Origin: Salinisphaera dokdonensis
GTDB lineage: Bacteria > Pseudomonadota > Gammaproteobacteria > Nevskiales > Salinisphaeraceae
Length of the DNA stretch: 64,000 nucleotides
Direction: 5' to 3'
Assembly: GCF_040361215.1 (NCBI RefSeq)
Contig: NZ_APND01000001.1
Location: forward strand, 620,001-684,000
A program made the translations under genes and the position numbers. Shown here piece by piece: positions 27,002 through 35,146 of this stretch. The notes beneath the pieces were generated by a model. It was not told where the DNA came from. It did not search any database and was given only the letters and a program-made list of their open reading frames with translations. Within the stretch, counting starts at the first letter, position 1. Every line of letters begins with the position of its first letter.

Positions 27002-28111
27002 TCAGTCGTCGATACGGCTCTTGCCATTACGCACGAAGGGATAGGCCACGATCCGCGCGGGCAACCACTTGCCGCGCAGGCAGACCTCGACGCGCTCCTC
27101 CCATTCCGCCGGCACGCGCGCCAGCCCGATCGAGCGCGACAGGCTCGGCGCATAGCTGCCGCTGGTGACCTCGCCCTTGGCCTGCTTTTCGTCAGCGTCG
27201 CTGTCGGCGGCACGCACGGCCGCATGGCTGCGCATCACGCCGCGGCCTTCGAGCACCAGACCAACGAGCTTTTCGGCCACGCCCTGCTCGCGTATGTACT
27301 CGAGTGCCTCACGGCCGACGAATTCGCGATCGGCAGGCTTGAACGCTACGGTCCAACCCAAGCCCGATTCGAGCGGCGTGCGGTCCTCGTCCATGTCCTG
27401 GCCGTAGAGATTCAGGCCCGCCTCGAGCCGCAGCGTGTCACGCGCGCCGAGACCGACCGGTGCCACGCCGATATCGCGCAGCGTCTTCCATGCGCTGACC
27501 GCCTCGTCGGCCGGCAGCACCAGTTCGAACCCGTCCTCGCCGGTATAGCCGGTACGCCCAACCGAACGATCGCCCTGACTGGCGACACGGAACGGTTTGA
27601 GCTGCATGGCCGCTGCGCCGAGTTCGTCATCGAGCACCGACGCGCCGAGGTCGCGGCCTCGAGGGCCCTGTACCGCGATAATCGCCAGATCCTGGCGGTG
27701 CTGAATCTGGACCTCGAAATCGCGGCCCTGGCTGTGCAGCCAGGCGAGATCCTTTTCCGTGGTCGCCGCGTTGACCACGATCCGGTAAAGCTCGCCCGCC
27801 AGGTGATAGACGATCAGGTCGTCGATCACACCGCCGCGGGTGTTGAGCATGCAGGTGTAAAGCGCGCGGCCGTCTTCGTTGATCTTGACCACGTCGTTGG
27901 CGAGCACACGGCGCAGGAAAACGCGTGACTCGCTGCCGGTGATATCGACCACCGCCATATGCGATACATCGAACATACCGGCACTCTCGCGCACTGCCTT
28001 GTGCTCGGCGATCTGCGAACCGTAGTCGATCGGCATGTCCCAGCCGGCGAAATCGACCAGCTTGGCGTTGTCCGCGACATGCGCGTCGTATAGCGGGGTG
28101 CGTTTGGCCAT
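27002..28111 (-). CDS. gcvT: Glycine cleavage system T protein (aminomethyltransferase)
   Basis: A 369-residue tetrahydrofolate-dependent aminomethyltransferase. It begins KRTPLYDAHVADNAKLVDFAGW-type sequence, then MFDVSHMAVVDI, GGVIDDLIVYH, GRTGYTGEDGFEL and LGARDTLRLEAGLNLYGQDMDE, all canonical. It hands methylene to tetrahydrofolate, feeding thyA. A start at 28111 follows GAGAA; the longer frame reads into the riboswitch. It is the first gene of the cluster and lies directly behind the glycine-sensing leader. Confidence 0.98.
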   Translation of the reverse strand: MAKRTPLYDAHVADNAKLVDFAGWDMPIDYGSQIAEHKAVRESAGMFDVSHMAVVDITGSESRVFLRRVLANDVVKINEDGRALYTCMLNTRGGVIDDLIVYHLAGELYRIVVNAATTEKDLAWLHSQGRDFEVQIQHRQDLAIIAVQGPRGRDLGASVLDDELGAAAMQLKPFRVASQGDRSVGRTGYTGEDGFELVLPADEAVSAWKTLRDIGVAPVGLGARDTLRLEAGLNLYGQDMDEDRTPLESGLGWTVAFKPADREFVGREALEYIREQGVAEKLVGLVLEGRGVMRSHAAVRAADSDADEKQAKGEVTSGSYAPSLSRSIGLARVPAEWEERVEVCLRGKWLPARIVAYPFVRNGKSRIDD

Positions 28112-28164
28112 CGGATTCTCAGGTTGAGCAGCAGTAAACAGGCACGACCGAAGCCCATGCTTCG

Positions 28165-28352
28165 TTCTGTCGCCCCTCTGTCCTGGCACCTGAGAGATTT
28201 GCCCCTTCGGTGAGCCGTGGTTGCCCGCGGCTGCTCTCCAGAGTCGACCGTGCCGCACGTCATGGCGCGGCGGCCGCGTGGTTCGGGTACCTGAGCGTTT
28301 CCGGGCGGGTGCGCCTTCGGTGACGGGCCGCAGCCCGTTCTCTCCCACGCGG
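28165..28352 (-). promoter_or_regulatory. Tandem glycine riboswitch
   Basis: Read on the minus strand, two aptamers follow each other. Aptamer 1 (about 28350-28265) shows GGGAGAGAACGGG, CACCGAAGGCGC and CTCAGGTACC. Aptamer 2 (about 28243-28168) shows CTGGAGAGCAG, CACCGAAGGGGCAAA, CTCAGGTGCCAGGACAGAGG. These are the conserved core elements of the glycine aptamer. The leader ends about 55 bases before the gcvT start, consistent with glycine-dependent activation of the gcv operon. Confidence 0.95.
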
Positions 28353-28370
28353 TTCTTGACCGTGAAACCG

Positions 28371-28399
28371 ACTATACCGACGCGCTCGGCTTGCGCCAA
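28371..28399 (-). promoter_or_regulatory. Sigma70-like promoter of the gcv operon
   Basis: On the minus strand TTGGCG (28399-28394) and TATAGT (28376-28371) are separated by exactly 17 bp. The expected start point near 28364 lies a few bases before the first riboswitch aptamer, which fits a leader transcript. The -35 lies about 20 bp past the ubiI stop. Confidence 0.7.
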
Positions 28400-28418
28400 G
28401 CAAGCCCCCGATCGCTGG

Positions 28419-29624
28419 CTACTGCAGCAATCGCGGCCCGTCGGCGGCCAGTCCGACCGCTTGATGGATCATGATCTGGCGGATCGGCGCGAGATTCGAA
28501 GCCACGCCGATCGCCTGCTGGCGCAGGCTGCGCAGCAGCGGATTGTCGCTGCCATAGACGCGCTTCAGCGCGTCGGTGGCGCCCATCATCATCAGGTTTT
28601 CGGCCATGCGCGCGCGCTGATAACGCCGCAGATAAGTCATATCGCCCGCATCGCGATTAGCCGCGCGGCCGGCTTCGAGCGCGGCGGTCAGTTCGGCAAC
28701 ATCGAGCAGGCCCAGATTTACGCCCTGCCCGGCCATCGGGTGCAGCACATGCGCGGCATCACCAGCCAGCGCGACCCGCGGCCGGCAATATTCACGGGCA
28801 TGCATCAACTTGAGCGGAAACGCCGCGCGCGTATCCATGCGCTCGATACGGCCAAGCACGCCGGCACTGGCTTCGGTCAGACGTGCGCAGAACGCGTCGT
28901 GATCGAGCTCGGCCAGCTCTGCTGCCAGCGCGTCGTCCGCATGCCAGGCCAGCGAACAGCGTCCGTCCGCGAGCGGCAGAAACGCTACCGGCCCGGTCTC
29001 CATGAACCGCTGCCAGGCGATATGACGATGATGCCGCTCGGGCGTGACCGCGCCGACCGTGCAGCGCTGACCATAGGCCCAGCCCGCGGTCTCGATACCG
29101 GCGGCCGCACGCACCGGCGAGTTCGCGCCCTCGGCACCCACCACGAGCGCCGCCTTGATCGTGCTGCCGTCGTCGAGATACAGATGCACGGCGTCTGTCT
29201 CGATGGCGAGGCTTTCCAGCATCGCCGGGCAAAAGATATCGACGTCGGTGAGCGCCTGCCAGGCGCTGTCGACGACCAGATCGTTCTCCACGATATGACC
29301 GAGTTCGGGCAAGCCGACCGCCGTATGTTCCAGAAACAGTTCCGCCGCACTGCCCGCATCCCAGACCTTCATGCCCGTGAACGCACAGCAGCGACGCCGC
29401 TCGACCGAATCCCAGAGACCGAGATTGTCGAGCACGCGACGCGGACCGGGCGCGATCGCGGACAGGCGCAGGTCGTAATCGTCGTTCGTATCGAAACGCT
29501 TCGGGCGTTTGGCCTCGACCAGCGCCACCGAGAAATCGGCGCGGCTGAGCGCCACCGCCAGAACGGCGCCCACCATGCCGCCGCCGACGATGGCGACGTC
29601 GTATCGCGATGTGCGTGTACTCAT
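28419..29624 (-). CDS. ubiI: UbiH/VisC-family FAD hydroxylase (UbiI-like)
   Basis: A 401-residue flavin monooxygenase of ubiquinone synthesis. It has the N-terminal VAIVGGGMVGAVLAVAL dinucleotide fold, the VVGAEGANSPVR motif (DG-type) and VALAGDAAHVLHPMAGQGVNLGL (GD motif). The family adds hydroxyls to the benzoquinol ring; VisC/UbiI acts at C5. The ATG overlaps the ubiH stop (ATGA). Assignment to UbiI rather than UbiF or UbiH rests on the order pepP-ubiH-visC seen in E. coli and relatives. Confidence 0.9.
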   Translation of the reverse strand: MSTRTSRYDVAIVGGGMVGAVLAVALSRADFSVALVEAKRPKRFDTNDDYDLRLSAIAPGPRRVLDNLGLWDSVERRRCCAFTGMKVWDAGSAAELFLEHTAVGLPELGHIVENDLVVDSAWQALTDVDIFCPAMLESLAIETDAVHLYLDDGSTIKAALVVGAEGANSPVRAAAGIETAGWAYGQRCTVGAVTPERHHRHIAWQRFMETGPVAFLPLADGRCSLAWHADDALAAELAELDHDAFCARLTEASAGVLGRIERMDTRAAFPLKLMHAREYCRPRVALAGDAAHVLHPMAGQGVNLGLLDVAELTAALEAGRAANRDAGDMTYLRRYQRARMAENLMMMGATDALKRVYGSDNPLLRSLRQQAIGVASNLAPIRQIMIHQAVGLAADGPRLLQ

Positions 29625-30865
29625 GCCGATCCCTCGCGAACGCTAGATGATGTCCTGGCCGGCGCCAAGGCCAAGCCCATGCTGCGCCGGGCCATGTCAT
29701 CGCGAATCGCCGGCAGCAGCGACAGGCCGAACAAGCCGGCACCCCGGGCATGATCGAGCCCTGGGATACGATTGGAGAAAACACGCACGATGGCGTCGGT
29801 GAAGTTGGCCACGCGATGCTGATCCGGGCGACGAGCTTCGGCCCAGCCGTTCAGCAGATCGGCGGTTCCCGGATCGAATTCCGGATCGGCCGCCAGACGT
29901 TCGCGCAGCATGGCGGCGAGCACCAGCGCATCGCGGATGGCGAGATTGAATCCCTGGGCCGCGGCCGGATGCAGCGCGTGCCCGGCGTTGCCGATCAGCA
30001 CCGCGCGGTCCACCGCAGCTCGATCGCAGAGCACGCGCGCCAGCGGATAGCTGCCGCGCGGGCCGGCCAGTTCGAGCGCGCCGAGGCGCTGACCGAAAGC
30101 GTCCTGCAAAGCGTCGATGAATTCATCTTCGCTCGCCGCACAGAGCTGCTCAGCGCGTTCGCTCGGTAGCGTCCAGACCGCGGCGCAGGTTTCGCGAGTG
30201 CGCGGCAGCAGTGCGACCGGGCCGTCCGGGGTGAAACGTTCGTAGGCGCAGCCACCGTGGGCACGCTCGGGCTCGACAATGGTAATGACGGCGCGCTGGT
30301 GATAGTCGTCGGTACGCGCGCCGATGCCCAGCGCGCCGCGCACCGACGAGCGCGCGCCGTCGGCGCCCACCAGCAGGCGCGTGCGCAGGGTTTCGACATC
30401 GCCATTTTCACGCGTGCAGCTGATCTCGATACGTCCGTCTGCCTCGTCGCGCTGTAGCGACTCGAAGCGCGCCGGGGCGATGACATCGACGCTCGGCATC
30501 GCCGCCAGGCGCGCACGCAGCGCCTCGATCATGGTGAGATTGGGCAGCACATAGCCCAGCGCCGGCAAACCATAATCGGCTGCATTGACGCGCACGGTGC
30601 CAAATCGACCCTGTTGGGAGACGTGCAAGCGCTTGATGGGTGCGGCGTCGCGGGCCATATCCGCCCACAGGCCGAGTTGTTCGAACAGCGCGCGCGTGCC
30701 CCAGGCGAGTGCTGTGGTGCGGGCCTGCATGTTCGCGTCGGCCGGGGCATCGAACGGCACCGCCTCGACGAGCGCGATGGACAGGCCGCTATCAGCCAGC
30801 GCACAGGCCAGGCTGGCGCCGGCAAGCCCGCCACCGACGACGGTAATGTCGTAGTCGCGGCTCAC
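29621..30865 (-). CDS. ubiH: 2-octaprenyl-6-methoxyphenol hydroxylase
   Basis: A 414-residue FAD hydroxylase. It has ITVVGGGLAGASLACALA, LVGADGARSSVRGALGI and VLIGNAGHALHPAAAQGFNLAIRD, where the usual GD motif aspartate reads GNAGHALHP as in many UbiH. It is paralogous to the next gene and translationally coupled to pepP and ubiI by 4-bp overlaps. It hydroxylates the C1 position of the ubiquinone precursor in the cytoplasm-membrane-associated Ubi complex. Confidence 0.92.
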   Translation of the reverse strand: MSRDYDITVVGGGLAGASLACALADSGLSIALVEAVPFDAPADANMQARTTALAWGTRALFEQLGLWADMARDAAPIKRLHVSQQGRFGTVRVNAADYGLPALGYVLPNLTMIEALRARLAAMPSVDVIAPARFESLQRDEADGRIEISCTRENGDVETLRTRLLVGADGARSSVRGALGIGARTDDYHQRAVITIVEPERAHGGCAYERFTPDGPVALLPRTRETCAAVWTLPSERAEQLCAASEDEFIDALQDAFGQRLGALELAGPRGSYPLARVLCDRAAVDRAVLIGNAGHALHPAAAQGFNLAIRDALVLAAMLRERLAADPEFDPGTADLLNGWAEARRPDQHRVANFTDAIVRVFSNRIPGLDHARGAGLFGLSLLPAIRDDMARRSMGLALAPARTSSSVREGSA

Positions 30866-32214
30866 GCGCTTGCCCCGACCGTCTCGCCCGCCATCAAGGC
30901 CTCGATCTCGTCGGCGTCCTTGGGCACGTCGGAGGTGAGCACTTCGCAGCCGTCGTCGGTGATCACGATATCGTCCTCGATCCGTATGCCGGTATTCCAG
31001 AAACGCCGCGGCGCGCCCTCGCTATTCGCCTGTACGTAGAGACCGGGTTCGACGGTCAGGGCCATGCCGGGCTCGAGCAGCCGCCATTCGCCATCGCTCT
31101 TGTAGTCGCCCACGTCGTGTACGTCCATGCCGATCCAGTGGCTGGTGCCGTGCATGAAAAAGCGCTGGTAGCTTTCGGTTTCGATCACGTCCTCGGCGTC
31201 GCCTTCGAGCAGTCCGAGCTTGAGCAGGCCGTCGACGAGTACATGCAGCGCGGCTTGGTGAACGGCATTCACCGGCGCGCCGGGACGTGCGGCCGCGATA
31301 GCAGCGCGGTTGGCGGCCAGCACCACGTCGTAGAGTTCGCGCTGGGCTTCGGAGAAGCGCCCATTCACGGGAAACGTGCGGGTGATATCACCGGCATAGC
31401 CGCGATACTCGGCACCCGCGTCGATGAGCACCAGATCGCCGTCCTTCATCGGGGCACTGTTCTCGATGTAGTGCAGCACGCAGGCGTTCTCGCCGGCCCC
31501 GACGATGCTGGGATAGGCCCAGGTCATGCCGTCGACCTCGAACTCGTAGTGCAGCACGGCCGCGAGCTGGTATTCGTACATGCCCGGCTGCACCGCCTGC
31601 ATCGCGGCGACGTGGGCTCGGGCCGAGGTCGCCGCGGCCTGGCGCATGAGCGCGACCTCTTCGCCGGATTTGCGCAGCCGCATTTCCTGCACGATGCGAT
31701 CGAGCGCAACGATCTCGTTCGGCGGCGTGGCCCGGCGACCCTGGCTGCGCAGCTTTTCCATGCGGCGCAGCACATCGTGTTCGAATTCCTTGTGCGTACC
31801 CAGCGTCAGATACAGACGCCGGCGGCCGTTGAGCAACTTCGCAAGCCAGTTGTCGAAATCCTCGATATCGAATGCACTGTCTGCGCCGTACCAGGCCATA
31901 GCGCCCTCGGGGCCCGCGCGGCGCCCGACCCAGATCTCCTGCTCCACATTGCGTTCGCGGCAGAACAGCAGATAGTCACCTTCTTCAAATCCGGGCGCGA
32001 TCACGGCGACCGCTTCCGGCTCGCTGAAGCCGGTCAGATAGCGAAAATCGCTGTTCGGCCGGTAGGGATAGTCGACATCGTTATTGCGGTTGCGCTCGGG
32101 TGTCGCCGCAATCAGCGCGACCCCGTCGTCGCCGACCACCTGTGCCAGCCGACGCCGGCGTGCGGCGTGATCGGCCTGACGATCCTGATGGCGCAGATGC
32201 GACTGATCCCTCAT
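30862..32214 (-). CDS. pepP: Xaa-Pro aminopeptidase
   Basis: A 450-residue M24B metallopeptidase that removes N-terminal residues before proline. The N-terminal domain has YPYRPNSDFRYLTGF; the pita-bread catalytic domain shows LIDAGAEYRGYAGDITRTFP with the two metal Asp, then MHGTSHWIGMDVHDVG (metal His), LTVEPGLY and GIRIEDDIVIT (metal Glu). It is upstream of ubiH with a 4-bp overlap, the conserved gammaproteobacterial order. Confidence 0.97.
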   Translation of the reverse strand: MRDQSHLRHQDRQADHAARRRRLAQVVGDDGVALIAATPERNRNNDVDYPYRPNSDFRYLTGFSEPEAVAVIAPGFEEGDYLLFCRERNVEQEIWVGRRAGPEGAMAWYGADSAFDIEDFDNWLAKLLNGRRRLYLTLGTHKEFEHDVLRRMEKLRSQGRRATPPNEIVALDRIVQEMRLRKSGEEVALMRQAAATSARAHVAAMQAVQPGMYEYQLAAVLHYEFEVDGMTWAYPSIVGAGENACVLHYIENSAPMKDGDLVLIDAGAEYRGYAGDITRTFPVNGRFSEAQRELYDVVLAANRAAIAAARPGAPVNAVHQAALHVLVDGLLKLGLLEGDAEDVIETESYQRFFMHGTSHWIGMDVHDVGDYKSDGEWRLLEPGMALTVEPGLYVQANSEGAPRRFWNTGIRIEDDIVITDDGCEVLTSDVPKDADEIEALMAGETVGASA

Positions 32215-32311
32215 TCAATCCTCTCTACCGACGGACGGCTTCATATCGCCAATGTCGGCCCGGATCGGCCAACACCGGCCCACGGACAGAAATGCCCGGC
32301 GGGTGTTGTGA

Positions 32312-32857
32312 CTAGTGCAGCGATTCGCGGGTACTCGGGCCCTCGCGCTTGGGCTGGAGCTCGAGAAAGATCATCTGTACGCCCACGCGAACATACTCGA
32401 CCAGCTCGGCGTAATCCGCCTCGGCGGATTCAGACTGCGCCTCGTCCTCGGTCAGTCCCACACGGGACAGCTCGGTGAGATCGCTGATCACTTCCCGGAT
32501 CTCGGGCGACAGCTTGTCGAGCTCGAACTGGCCGCTGTTGCTCAACCCGTACAGGAAACCGTCGCACCAGCGACCGAGCGAGCGTACCCGCTGGTCCAGT
32601 GCGACCTCGTCGTCGGGCAGCAGTGGCTTGAACCCCATATCCGGGTCGAACAGGCCTTCCAGCGTCATCTCGCGCAAGGCATCGAGCGCGCTGTCGAGCA
32701 TGTCGGACTGCACGTCCTCGACTGCCCGCGATCCGCTGGTTTCATTGTCGATACACAGCATGCCGGTGAGGATGCCGTGGATTTCGCCCGGGGTCTGGAC
32801 CGACTTGGCCTGGGTCAAGCCGACCTGAAGGGCTTCAAAGATATTTTCCTGACTCAT
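32312..32857 (-). CDS. ygfB: UPF0149 protein YgfB
   Basis: A 181-residue helical protein of the YecA/YgfB family. It has HGILTGMLCIDNE, FDPDMGFKPLLPDDE, LGRWCDGFLYGLSNSG and AEADYAELVEYVRVGVQMIFLEL, the last being the family signature. In Pseudomonas, YgfB has been linked to beta-lactam resistance by interfering with the AlpA antiterminator; that role is not shown here. It precedes pepP with about 97 bp between. Confidence 0.93.
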   Translation of the reverse strand: MSQENIFEALQVGLTQAKSVQTPGEIHGILTGMLCIDNETSGSRAVEDVQSDMLDSALDALREMTLEGLFDPDMGFKPLLPDDEVALDQRVRSLGRWCDGFLYGLSNSGQFELDKLSPEIREVISDLTELSRVGLTEDEAQSESAEADYAELVEYVRVGVQMIFLELQPKREGPSTRESLH

Positions 32858-32900
32858 CGCGCTTCTCTATTGCAATGCCGCATGGTACCAAAGCCGGGCC

Positions 32901-33347
32901 TCAGGACACGCCCGTCGAGCCACCCAGAAGACACAGATAAGCAGCGTTATAGAAGCCGTGCACGCTGATCGGCGACAGCAGACGGCCATGGCGTTCCCAC
33001 AGCGCGCCGAACACAAGGGCCGGCACGAAAGTGGCCAGCGCCCAGGCCGGCGGGTGCTGCCAGAGATGCGCGGCCGCGAAACAGATCGCGGTGAAGACAT
33101 TGGCCAGGGTGAGCGCGCCGATACGCCCGCGAAGACGAGCGGCCAGCGCATCCTGCACGCCCAGGCGGAAAACAACCTCCTCGAGAACCGGCAGTACGAC
33201 GACCGCCAGTAGCATCGGCGTGATGCCCGGCCAGCGTAACGTCAGCGACAGCGGCGTCAGCCATGCGAGCAGAAAGACCGCAGGCAGAGCCGCGGCGAGC
33301 GCGACGCCATACCAGCGATCCCGCCACGGCTGCAGCGCAGCGGGCAC
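32901..33347 (-). CDS. mrtJ: Small CPBP/glutamic-type intramembrane protease (MrtJ-like)
   Basis: A 148-residue integral membrane protein with four to five helices. It carries the three catalytic motifs of the Rce1/CPBP family: EEVVFR (Glu56, Glu57, Arg61), FAAAH (Phe90, His94) and HGFYN (His130, Asn134). It is shorter than typical CPBP proteases. The GTG start at 33347 has GAGG a few bases upstream and lies 6 bp after the CTERM gene's stop. Because its neighbour has a Gly-Cys CTERM tail of the JDVT type, it is probably the dedicated sorting protease (MrtJ in current nomenclature). The pairing is inference from motifs and adjacency. Confidence 0.78.
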   Translation of the reverse strand: MPAALQPWRDRWYGVALAAALPAVFLLAWLTPLSLTLRWPGITPMLLAVVVLPVLEEVVFRLGVQDALAARLRGRIGALTLANVFTAICFAAAHLWQHPPAWALATFVPALVFGALWERHGRLLSPISVHGFYNAAYLCLLGGSTGVS

Positions 33348-33353
33348 GAGACC

Positions 33354-34646
33354 TCAGGCAGTACGCCGCCTGCGCAGCACCGCGCCGGCAGCGGCGACGA
33401 GCAGCAGCATCCAGAGCGGATCGAATCGTGCGTTGTCGGCGATCGTGCAGCCGCCACCGCCGCTGCCACCATCGTCGTCATCACGCGACGCGGACTGACC
33501 GCCGGCAACCATTTCCACGGGCTGCTCGACCTCGACGTCGTCAGCGGTCATGTCGCCTTGGATTGCTTCATTACTGTCGTCCGGGCAGCGCGTCCCGTTC
33601 GCCAACGGCCAGCCGATGTCCTGCAGCACGCAGGACGACAAACCGATGCCGCGAGTCACAGTATCCCCGCCGGTCGCAAACGGTTCCATGATCTGGTCCG
33701 GGCCGAGCGACGGATCCCAGTGGGCGATGGAACTGGAGCGGCTCAGCGCGGCCGGCGTGTAGATCTTCACCCGGCCCTGGTTGGTGCCTTGGGTCAGGGC
33801 CGGCGCACCGTTTGCGTTCGTACTGTCGCCCGCGAACACCACATTCGGCGTATTGGTCAGCGACTCACGGCGCTGCTCGTCGGTGAGATCGGGCCAGAAC
33901 GGCTGGCCGCTGACCTCCAAGTCCTGAATAAAGCTGCTGTAGATATCCGGATAGCGAGTGCCACTTGGCGAACGCGGAAACTGGCCCGGCTGATTGCCGT
34001 CGCCGCTGGCGACCGCGACCAGCGAGACGAAACCGAGACCGTGGGTGAGCTCGTGGCCCACCGTGCTCACGAAACTCGGCTGGTCGTCCGGCGTGGCGCC
34101 GTCGATGCCGTAATACCAGCCCTCGCCGCCCAGGCAGTCGGCGTTGCTGTCGAGCCCCGGATTGAAGCGCGCGGTGACGTCGTTGACGGTATTGCTCACG
34201 CGCCGACCACGCAGGGCGTTGGCCAGTGCAAGCGGGTAGAAGATATTGGCTTCACGAGGACTCTGGGACGTGAAGTTCGCCACGAACGTCACCGGCGATG
34301 CGCTGGCGAGCGTGGCGCTATTACGGCCACAGGCGAATGTGCTGTCGAATGCCGCCTCGATACGAATCGGCACCGTGCTCTGTACACGACTGCCTAAAAT
34401 CGCCGCCGCATAGCGAAAAGCGATTCGGCGCTGCGCCCCCAGGGTGTTGCCCCCGTTGCCGCCCACCGGTTCGACAGGCGTCGGGTCGTTGAAACCGCTG
34501 TTCGAACTGTCGCCCACGACCAGCACGATATCGGCTGCCTGCGCGCTGAAACTCGTCGCCGCGATGGCTGCCGCAACTACGGGCACGGTTAAAAAATGCA
34601 GGCGCCGGCCCAGCCGGCGATCGGTCAATGCTTGGCGCGTTCGCAT
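33354..34646 (-). CDS. Exported metalloprotease-like protein with C-terminal sorting tail
   Basis: A 430-residue secreted protein. A long N-terminal signal ends near AQA/A (residue 37). The zinc motif HELTHGLGF lies at residues 198-206, and SIAHWDPSLGPDQIMEP at 306-322 resembles the conserved region of related bacterial metalloproteases. The C-terminus is a three-part sorting signal: GGGGC at 396-400 followed by TIADNARFDP, a hydrophobic helix (411-423) and RRRR (425-428). That layout matches CTERM substrates, and the Cys-then-FDP pattern resembles the JDVT-CTERM type. Cleavage and probably anchoring would be done by the intramembrane protease encoded next door. An acidic Asp-rich linker precedes the tail. 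Confidence 0.88.
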   Translation of the reverse strand: MRTRQALTDRRLGRRLHFLTVPVVAAAIAATSFSAQAADIVLVVGDSSNSGFNDPTPVEPVGGNGGNTLGAQRRIAFRYAAAILGSRVQSTVPIRIEAAFDSTFACGRNSATLASASPVTFVANFTSQSPREANIFYPLALANALRGRRVSNTVNDVTARFNPGLDSNADCLGGEGWYYGIDGATPDDQPSFVSTVGHELTHGLGFVSLVAVASGDGNQPGQFPRSPSGTRYPDIYSSFIQDLEVSGQPFWPDLTDEQRRESLTNTPNVVFAGDSTNANGAPALTQGTNQGRVKIYTPAALSRSSSIAHWDPSLGPDQIMEPFATGGDTVTRGIGLSSCVLQDIGWPLANGTRCPDDSNEAIQGDMTADDVEVEQPVEMVAGGQSASRDDDDGGSGGGGCTIADNARFDPLWMLLLVAAAGAVLRRRRTA

Positions 34647-35023
34647 AGGGCCTCCCGCTCGCTCTGGCTGGGCGCGCTTTCGGCATGGCCCATACGCAGC
34701 GTGCCGTCGTCACAACGCACGGCCCGCATGGCCGGCCCCGCATCGGGCGCGGGCGTCAGCATCTCGTCGCCGTCGTCGTTGGTCCACGCCTCCGGCTCGG
34801 CCGGGCGCGTGCGCTGGCTGGCGCCCTGTCCTTCGGACTGGGACTCGACCCGATCCGCGGCCGGCGCTTCGAGCACTTCGCCAGTCTGGGGATCGAGATA
34901 TATCTTCTGCTGCGGCTGGTCGACATCCGCGCTCGCGGTACGGAGCGCGCCGGCAGCAAACACGCTGCCAACACCCATCACCGCAACCGCCAGCACTGTC
35001 GCCAAGGCTGACCCTGATTTCAT
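34625..35023 (-). CDS. Small exported protein of the CTERM module
   Basis: A 132-residue protein with a signal peptide (MKSGSALATVLAVAVMGVG, cleavage after about residue 24) and a short soluble domain with YLDPQTGEVLEAP and, near the end, DGTLRMGHAES. That pattern resembles short secreted domains often encoded beside CTERM-sorted proteins (a post-PEP-CTERM type domain), from memory. Its stop overlaps the first codons of the metalloprotease gene by 22 bp, so the pair is translationally linked. Function unknown; an accessory or inhibitor role toward the protease is plausible but unproven. Confidence 0.75.
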   Translation of the reverse strand: MKSGSALATVLAVAVMGVGSVFAAGALRTASADVDQPQQKIYLDPQTGEVLEAPAADRVESQSEGQGASQRTRPAEPEAWTNDDGDEMLTPAPDAGPAMRAVRCDDGTLRMGHAESAPSQSEREALCERAKH

Positions 35024-35146
35024 GTCTATCTACCCGTGCAAGACCTTATGAAAGTCTGTCGGCGTCTTTTTCAATTCGCGCCTGTATGCAGGTATACCAT
35101 GGCGGCGTTTCAGGGAATACGCGCGCCGACGAAAGGAATCGGGAAC

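Noticed and set aside
35088..35101. GTATGCAGGTATAC upstream of argE as a possible ArgR box
   Set aside because: It is only partly palindromic and does not match the AT-rich ARG-box consensus; too weak to annotate.
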